Positions 5,380-10,342 of a stretch of 10,342 nt of DNA are shown in pieces. Source of the DNA: DAONLM01 sp035406685 (GTDB lineage Bacteria; Spirochaetota; GWE2-31-10; MWDO01); the NCBI GenBank assembly GCA_035406685.1, contig DAONLM010000105.1, positions 1-10,342 on the forward strand, in the 5' to 3' direction. The notes under the pieces are model-generated. The model ran no database searches. It was not told the origin of the DNA and saw only the letters and a program-made list of their open reading frames with translations. The position numbers were made by a program, and so were the translations under genes. The stretch's first letter is position 1, and each line of letters opens with the position of its first letter.

Positions 5380-5406
5380 TAAAAAAAGAGGAATAAGAGC
5401 CGATAA
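5380..5406 (+). promoter_or_regulatory. Consensus-perfect sigma-28 (FliA) promoter of fliD
   Basis: TAAA (5380-5383), exactly 15 bp, then GCCGATAA (5399-5406) is identical to the flagellar sigma-28 consensus at all twelve defined positions. Initiation about seven bases on would start the transcript near 5413, inside the fliD Shine-Dalgarno GGGAGGG (5412-5418). It shows that fliD can be made independently of flaG. Confidence 0.85.
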
Positions 5407-5427
5407 TTTTTGGGAGGGATATTTTAG

Positions 5428-7416
5428 ATGTCGGATAGTGCTTATATACCAGGACTCACAGATAAATATAAATCAAGTGAAGCCATAAAGAAAATAATGG
5501 AGCCAAAATTAAAAAAACTTGAAAAAATGGAAGACGAAAAAAAGGCTCTTGTTGATGAAAAGAATTTATGGTCAGAGTTAAAGACTAAATTTTTATCCCT
5601 TCAAAATAAGGCAAAAAAACTTTATGGATTTGAAGCGCCTTTTGATGATAAGGTTTCCCAATCATCAGATCCAAATGCCTTTTCTGCCACAGTAAAAAGA
5701 ATAGCAGAAATCGGTGAATATAGAATAGAAATTTTAAATAAGGCAACACCTCATAAGATCGCAAGCTCTTCCCTTTCAAAAAACTATAAGGTCCCTAGTG
5801 GTGAGTATGCATTTTCAGTTGATAATGAGAAATTTAAATTCTATTTTGAAGGTGGGACAATTGATAATTTTTCAGAGGTAATTAAAAAGAATGCTAAAAA
5901 TATTTTAAAAAGTATTGTTGCTAATGACACAAAGACAACTCAGGTTCTGGTTTTAGAGACAGTTAAATTTGGAGAGAAAAAATATATATCTTTTGATAAT
6001 GAAAAAACAAAAGAAGTATTTAGAGAGATGGGTTTTTTTGAAGATGTAAAAAGTTATGAAAAGGAATTCAATTTTGAAAAGAAAAACCTAATAAATCAGA
6101 CTCGTTCCTCCATAAATCTTATAGATAATATTCTAAAATTAGAGACTAATGATAAAATTAAATTCAATCTTCCAGAAAAGGTTGACTATAGAGAGCACCT
6201 TGTTATGGAAGTTGATATGAGAGTTGATGTGATAGACCCTTCTAAAAAGCCAAAAGAGGAGATACCTACTGGACCAAACTGGACAAGAGAGGGGGATATC
6301 TCCATTTTCGATATAAATATAGAAGGTGAGACCCTTATTTCTAATGTGCCACCTTATACAAAAAAAGAGGAGGATAAACCAAAAAAGATTGTTTATGATG
6401 ATCACTATCTTGAGATAATTACAAACAAAAGAACAATAGATCTACCAGAATTAGATGTAAATGAGACAAAAAAAACCTTAAAGTTTGATATGAATACAAT
6501 CTTAAATGATGATGAGACAATTGTCGCACTGGTATTTAAAAATTCAAATACCTATAAAAAACTCGAGGCATCAAACTTAAAATTTTATGATAGTGAAAGT
6601 ATAAAAGGGGTAAGATATAAAAATGAATTATCAAAACCAATGGATGCAACTATAAAAATAGATGGGCTTATAGTAAAAAGAGACACCAATACAGTTGATG
6701 ATCTTATAAAAGGGGTTACTATAAATATTTTTGAAAAAACCAATAAAGAGGAGAGTTTAAAAATAGATAGAGACTATGAAAAAATAATAAATACAATTAA
6801 TGATTTTATTACAGAATATAATCAGATCTTACAGTATGTTAATAATGAAATAAATATAGAGGCAAAAGAGTATAGAGATAAAGAAGATAAGAAAGACATG
6901 GGAGAACTTTCAAACGATTCTGGTCTTAAAACTTTTGCCTCAAAGATAAGAATAATAATGATGAATCCATATCCTACCTCTTTTGGTAAAGAGATATCTC
7001 TTTTAAAACATATAGGGATATCCACTAATGAGACATCAAATACCTTAGATGTTACAAAGTTAAAAGGATATCTTGAATTAAATAGTGATAAATTAATAGA
7101 ATCCATAGAAAAATACCCGGAAGGTGTTAAACAACTCTTTGGTTATGATACTGATGGGGATGTAATAATTGATTCTGGTGTTGCATTTGAGACAGAAAAA
7201 TTACTCAAATCATATACATCAAAAGATATAGGTTATTTTGATTCAAAGACCAGAGTTATCAATAATCAGATTCAAAGACAGACTCAGGATATTGAGGATT
7301 ATAAGAAGAAACTGGCAGAAGAGGAGCAAAAGTTAAAAGAGCAATTTTATAAAATGGAAAAGGCATCAAACGAACTGGAAGAGAGCAGAAAAAAATTCGA
7401 TAATCTGAATAAATAA
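5428..7416 (+). CDS. fliD: Flagellar filament cap protein FliD (hook-associated protein 2)
   Basis: The 662-residue protein caps the growing flagellar filament and folds incoming flagellin subunits; in spirochaetes this happens in the periplasm. The length agrees with spirochaete FliD (about 660) and exceeds that of E. coli (468). The N-terminal domain (about 5-110) starts SDSAYIPGLTDKYKSS and forms the coiled leg. A long middle part (about 115-400) is lineage-specific and lysine-rich. The FliD_C domain begins near 403 with MDATIKIDGLIVKRDTNTVD and LIKGVTINI, and residues 605-660 form a charged coiled coil that returns to the leg. ATG follows GGGAGGG at nine bases. It lies 60 nt after flaG with its own sigma-28 promoter in between. 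There is no cysteine, as usual for FliD. Confidence 0.93.
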   Translation: MSDSAYIPGLTDKYKSSEAIKKIMEPKLKKLEKMEDEKKALVDEKNLWSELKTKFLSLQNKAKKLYGFEAPFDDKVSQSSDPNAFSATVKRIAEIGEYRIEILNKATPHKIASSSLSKNYKVPSGEYAFSVDNEKFKFYFEGGTIDNFSEVIKKNAKNILKSIVANDTKTTQVLVLETVKFGEKKYISFDNEKTKEVFREMGFFEDVKSYEKEFNFEKKNLINQTRSSINLIDNILKLETNDKIKFNLPEKVDYREHLVMEVDMRVDVIDPSKKPKEEIPTGPNWTREGDISIFDINIEGETLISNVPPYTKKEEDKPKKIVYDDHYLEIITNKRTIDLPELDVNETKKTLKFDMNTILNDDETIVALVFKNSNTYKKLEASNLKFYDSESIKGVRYKNELSKPMDATIKIDGLIVKRDTNTVDDLIKGVTINIFEKTNKEESLKIDRDYEKIINTINDFITEYNQILQYVNNEINIEAKEYRDKEDKKDMGELSNDSGLKTFASKIRIIMMNPYPTSFGKEISLLKHIGISTNETSNTLDVTKLKGYLELNSDKLIESIEKYPEGVKQLFGYDTDGDVIIDSGVAFETEKLLKSYTSKDIGYFDSKTRVINNQIQRQTQDIEDYKKKLAEEEQKLKEQFYKMEKASNELEESRKKFDNLNK

Positions 7417-7467
7417 TTTTTAGATCTTTAAATTTATTTTATTATTCTTAATAAAAACAATATAAAA

Positions 7468-7872
7468 ATGCGTAGAATAGTAGGAATAATAGTAGTTATT
7501 TTAACGGGTTTGCTTTTTTGTTTTATAGGTGGTATAGATATATTTCCCTATCTTTTTTTTTATAAAAAAAGTAAAGGAATAGTTATTGATATAGAAGAGA
7601 TAGAGAGAGAGGATTCATATGGCGTAATACATATCTATTATCTTCATACTATAAAATTTTTTATAAATAATGAAGAATATATTGGAAAATTAGAATTAAC
7701 AAAAAAATATAAAATTAATGAAACAATCACTTTTAAATATAATCCAGAAGATCCTCCAACAATACAAAAAGGGATCGAATTAAGCAGTCTTATAACCTTT
7801 TTGCTTGGAGTTGCCTCTATTGGTTTTTCAATTTATTTAATATATCAATATCTTGATTATCTTAGTAAATAA
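7468..7872 (+). CDS. DUF3592-like membrane protein
   Basis: A 134-residue protein with two membrane segments (about 4-31 and 104-128) around a beta-rich domain of about 70 residues. The central pattern, a GIVIDIEE strand after the first helix, then TIKFFINNEEYIGKLE and FKYNPEDPP, resembles DUF3592 proteins (typically F-x-V-x-G-x-x-Y and Y-x-P-x-x-P), whose function is unknown. The topology suggests an extracytoplasmic domain. There is no Shine-Dalgarno before the ATG (upstream is AACAATATAAAA), in contrast with every other gene here, so translation may be weak or leaderless. It follows fliD by 51 nt but has no evident flagellar role. Its stop lies 4 bp from the convergent end of the propeller gene. 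Confidence 0.7.
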   Translation: MRRIVGIIVVILTGLLFCFIGGIDIFPYLFFYKKSKGIVIDIEEIEREDSYGVIHIYYLHTIKFFINNEEYIGKLELTKKYKINETITFKYNPEDPPTIQKGIELSSLITFLLGVASIGFSIYLIYQYLDYLSK

Positions 7873-7876
7873 TTTT

Positions 7877-8470
7877 CTATTCTCTTATATTACCACTCGT
7901 ATCAACACTCACAATACAGGGATGAAACTTATTGTTAATATTCATAAATCTACCACCTAATAATAGAGTATTGCCATCCCTTATCATTGTACAAATATTA
8001 GACTCCATATTAATAGTAAAATCTGAAAGAGTATTGTTAGAAGTGTTAAGAGTAGCAAAATAAGATCTATCTTTGCCAAATATTTTATTAAAAGAACCAG
8101 ATATATAAAGAGTATTATTATATAAATAGAGGCATTCAATAGTAGGCGACCCACTACTATATTGTAAATCTGGATTAAAACTTGTAATGAGTGTATTATT
8201 ATCTATATTAATAGCTGCAAAACTTTTTATATTTTGTCCACCTATAATGTCAAATTCCCCACCAACATATAATGTTGAGCCAGATATTACTATGTTATTT
8301 ATACTTCCAGAGGGACATTCTATATTAAAAGAGGTAAGAGCCCCACTTGCAATATCAAAAGAAGCAAGAGATTTTCTTGTCTCTGTTCCTATCATCGTGA
8401 ATTCTCCACCAATATATAATTTATTATTATAAGGGTATATTTTAAAAACACCTCCATTGACATCTGGATT
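7877..8470 (-). pseudogene. C-terminal continuation of the beta-propeller lipoprotein, behind an in-frame TGA
   Basis: Directly after the TGA at 8471-8473 the same frame stays open for 197 codons to TAG at 7877-7879 and carries the end of the interrupted repeat plus four more (for example LYIGGEFTMIG, LYVGGEFDIIGG, LYISGSFNKIF, LLLGGRFMNIN). It is therefore the rest of one gene, not a neighbour. An internal ATG at 8393-8395 is preceded by GGTGGAG and could restart translation to give 172 residues. That product would lack a signal peptide and stay in the cytoplasm, so a function is unlikely. Together both parts form 14 repeats. Confidence 0.75.
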
Positions 8471-10051
8471 TCAGTCTGTAAGAGTAAGATTAGATAGATC
8501 AAATGAGGCAAGACGATTTCTCGGGGTAGAGTCTATATCTGTAAAAAAACCACCAACATATATTTTATTATTAGCAATTGCAAGTGAAAAAATACTATTA
8601 TCAAAAGAAGGATTCCATCCTGTTAATTGGCCAGTAGTTAAATCAAATGAGGCTAACCTTTCTCGAGATTCGCCGTTAATTATGAGAAAATCCCCAGCCA
8701 CATATAAGTTATTTCCGTATAAAATAAGATCTCTCACATTATCATCAATCTCTGGTGCCCAATCTGTTGGTAAACCACTCTTTAAATCAATACTGGCAAT
8801 TCTACTTCTCTTTTTTACATTAATTGAATAAAATTCTCCACCAGCAAAAAGAGTAGTCCCATTTATAGCAAGACAATTTACAGCACTGTTCATCTTAGGG
8901 TTAAAAGAGGTAAGATTACCAGTAGTTATATCAAAAGAGGCAAGATATTCTCTTGACTCTGCTCCTATTTGGGTAAATTCCCCACCTATATATAGAGAGT
9001 CATTAGAAACAACCATTGCTCTGACAGAGGAATTTAATTCTGATGTAAAAGTTGTGATTATATTTCCAGTACTTAAATTGAAGGCAGCAAGTCTTTTTCT
9101 CGGATAAACCCCGCTCATGCTTTGAAATCTACCGCCAACAAATAAGGTATTATCTGATTTTGCAAGAGCCATAACACTATCATCTGGCGAAGGAGACCAT
9201 GGTAACAAACCCCCAGTAGTTATATCAAATGCTGCAAGATATTTTTTTGTATTATCCCCACTTATTGCTGTAAAATATCCCCCCACATATAGAGTTGTTC
9301 CATTAATTAAAATATCAGATACAATACTATCTGGATCTGGTGCCCATAATGTTGGATTCCCAGAAATAGTATCAACAGCGGCAAGATATTTTCTTGTCTG
9401 GCTATTTATAGAAGTAAAATATCCTGCTAAATATAGAGTATTACCATAAAGACAAATATTTGTAACTCTTTCATTAAGATTAACATTAAAATCTGTTAGC
9501 TTACCTGTTTTAATATCAATAGCGGCAAGATATTTTTTTGTTTCACCATTTATGGTATTGAAGAAGCCACCAATATAAAGTATATTATTTGCTAAAGCCA
9601 TTCCCATGACAGCTTCATTTATATCAAGATTTAAACTATCAATAGTCCCATCTTTTTTTAATCTTACCAGATATTTTCTCTCTGTATTTCCTACTTTTGT
9701 AAATTCACCGCCAATAAACCAACCACCATTCCCATCTGGTATTACACAATTCACTCTTTTATTAATTCTTGGCATTTTACTCAAATCGAGTGCTGATTTG
9801 GATGTTGTGGTATTTATAGGAACCCCATAGCCAGTTACAGTACCAATCTTGGTAAAAGAACCCCCAATATAAAGCCTCTTATTCTTACTATCATAGGCAC
9901 TGGTAATAACATTATTATCAGCAGTATAACTAATTTTTAAAACAGTGGTAGGAGTTGATGTTGTATTATCCTGTGGATTACAATCTGCCCCTGTAAAAAA
10001 AATGACAACCATTAGACTTAAAATAAAATAATATAATTTTTTGATATTCAT
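8471..10051 (-). CDS. Beta-propeller lipoprotein with delta-60/DUF5122-type repeats (N-terminal part, ends at TGA)
   Basis: The 526 residues as written begin with a lipoprotein-like signal: basic NIKK, a hydrophobic core and Cys24 in FTGADC, followed by a T/S-rich linker. The rest is tandem repeats of about 48 residues with the pattern LYVGGxFTxIxG-xxRxxLAxFDxxTGxLTxWxPxxDxxV. This is the delta-60/DUF5122 type of beta-propeller blade, found in secreted and surface proteins; ligand and role are unknown. Ten blades precede the TGA at 8471-8473. Start is supported by GGGAG eight bases before ATG and a promoter at 10105-10132. The TGA sits where other blades have Trp (TGWNP, TDWAP), so this is probably a truncated version of a 724-residue protein. 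The gene faces the flagellar genes and is not co-transcribed with them. Confidence 0.85.
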   Translation of the reverse strand: MNIKKLYYFILSLMVVIFFTGADCNPQDNTTSTPTTVLKISYTADNNVITSAYDSKNKRLYIGGSFTKIGTVTGYGVPINTTTSKSALDLSKMPRINKRVNCVIPDGNGGWFIGGEFTKVGNTERKYLVRLKKDGTIDSLNLDINEAVMGMALANNILYIGGFFNTINGETKKYLAAIDIKTGKLTDFNVNLNERVTNICLYGNTLYLAGYFTSINSQTRKYLAAVDTISGNPTLWAPDPDSIVSDILINGTTLYVGGYFTAISGDNTKKYLAAFDITTGGLLPWSPSPDDSVMALAKSDNTLFVGGRFQSMSGVYPRKRLAAFNLSTGNIITTFTSELNSSVRAMVVSNDSLYIGGEFTQIGAESREYLASFDITTGNLTSFNPKMNSAVNCLAINGTTLFAGGEFYSINVKKRSRIASIDLKSGLPTDWAPEIDDNVRDLILYGNNLYVAGDFLIINGESRERLASFDLTTGQLTGWNPSFDNSIFSLAIANNKIYVGGFFTDIDSTPRNRLASFDLSNLTLTD

Positions 10052-10104
10052 AGTTTGCTCCCTTTTTTAATAAAATTTTATTTGTAAAAAAATAGTATGA
10101 TTTA

Positions 10105-10132
10105 ATTATATCTCATTTTTTATATTTTTCAA
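10105..10132 (-). promoter_or_regulatory. Sigma-70-type promoter of the propeller lipoprotein gene
   Basis: On the minus strand TTGAAA (10127-10132), 16 bp, then a perfect TATAAT (10105-10110). The start codon follows 53 nt later with GGGAG in between. It is the best housekeeping promoter in the window and contrasts with the sigma-28 promoters of the flagellar genes. Confidence 0.65.
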
Positions 10133-10179
10133 TGTTTAATTTTATTTTTAGATAAAATTTTTTATTTTTTTGTTAAATT

Positions 10180-10223
10180 TTGTAAAGGATTTTCTCAAAA
10201 ATTTTGTGATTAATATATAGAAA
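10180..10223 (+). repeat. 44-bp upstream element, right copy
   Basis: This matches the left copy (373-416, other strand) at 42 of 44 positions without gaps. The inverted ends are ATTTTCT (10189-10195) and AGAAAAT (10219-10225). It lies 25 nt before the next start codon, almost the same place as before the transposase gene, but the two genes point away from each other. Confidence 0.7.
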
Positions 10224-10248
10224 ATAATTTTTTAAGAGGAGGTTTTTT

Positions 10249-10342
10249 ATGAATAATATTCGTAAGATTTTAAAAAACTATAATTTTGAGCATGAGTTAC
10301 ACATAGTTGTTAACTCAGAAATGAAAAAAAGACTTGCATCTA
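10249..10342 (+). CDS. Unrecognised protein, N-terminal 31 residues only
   Basis: ATG at 10249 follows AGAGGAGG by seven bases and opens a frame to the right edge. The visible part begins MNNIRKILKNYNFEHELHIV and is followed by charged residues (SEMKKRLAS). No family is recognised from so little. The strong Shine-Dalgarno and the shared upstream element make it a real gene start. The common element with the transposase gene suggests shared regulation or an insertion history, nothing more. Confidence 0.55.
   Translation, partial: MNNIRKILKNYNFEHELHIVVNSEMKKRLAS

Noticed and set aside
8471..8473. UGA read as tryptophan (alternative genetic code)
   Set aside because: The position fits Trp, but this is the only in-frame TGA seen and the Trp codons checked in other genes and blades are TGG. 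A single nonsense mutation or base error is simpler.
8187..8831. Plus-strand open frames opposite the propeller gene (also 9606-9830)
   Set aside because: The repeats on the minus strand explain the long antisense frames. The repeated SPP and NSPP words in them are the complement of the blade motif.
1..10342. CRISPR array, tRNA or rRNA genes, complete insertion sequence
   Set aside because: No regularly spaced repeats with unique spacers, no cloverleaf or rRNA stretches, and no matched terminal inverted repeats around a full transposase were seen.

Overview
The window looks like the chromosome of an AT-rich member of the Spirochaetota. The main evidence is three tandem genes for FlaB-type periplasmic flagellins, each starting MIINHN and carrying the FlaB signature SMWLH(I/V)GANMDQRE. 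They are followed by flaG and an unusually long (662 aa) spirochaete-type fliD. The species cannot be named from the sequence.

Layout. (1) 1-343, minus strand: the N-terminal two thirds of a REP-associated tyrosine (Y1/HUH) transposase, running off the left edge. Its upstream region holds a 44-bp element and a pair of GGGACAGA repeats around an AT palindrome. (2) About 510-1565: a very AT-rich stretch with almost no coding capacity. It holds short repeats and one small Cys-rich lipoprotein gene (minus strand) that reads through only if one base is added, so it is called broken. (3) 1568-4950: flaB1, flaB2 and flaB3. flaB1 and flaB2 have sigma-28-like promoters and leaders with a hairpin presenting GGA, the typical CsrA target, exactly 26 nt before the GGA of the Shine-Dalgarno sequence. 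The flaB3 leader is different: long, strongly folded, with segments that reappear reverse-complemented just after the gene. (4) 4999-7416: flaG and fliD, with a consensus-perfect sigma-28 promoter directly before fliD. (5) 7468-7872: a small DUF3592-like membrane protein. (6) 10051-7877, minus strand: a lipoprotein made of about 14 blades of about 48 residues (delta-60/DUF5122-type beta-propeller), interrupted after blade 10 by an in-frame TGA at a conserved tryptophan position. (7) 10249 to the right edge: the start of an unrecognised gene whose upstream region carries a second copy of the 44-bp element found before the transposase, in mirror orientation.

How the parts fit. The central block is a late flagellar module: three filament core subunits, the filament-length/assembly protein FlaG and the cap FliD. 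Transcription is probably by sigma-28 (FliA), and flagellin translation is probably restrained by CsrA, as known for Bacillus hag and Borrelia flaB. The flanks (transposase, mirrored element, broken lipoprotein gene, interrupted propeller gene) look like accessory or decaying DNA around this conserved module. No tRNA, rRNA, CRISPR array or complete insertion sequence was seen.
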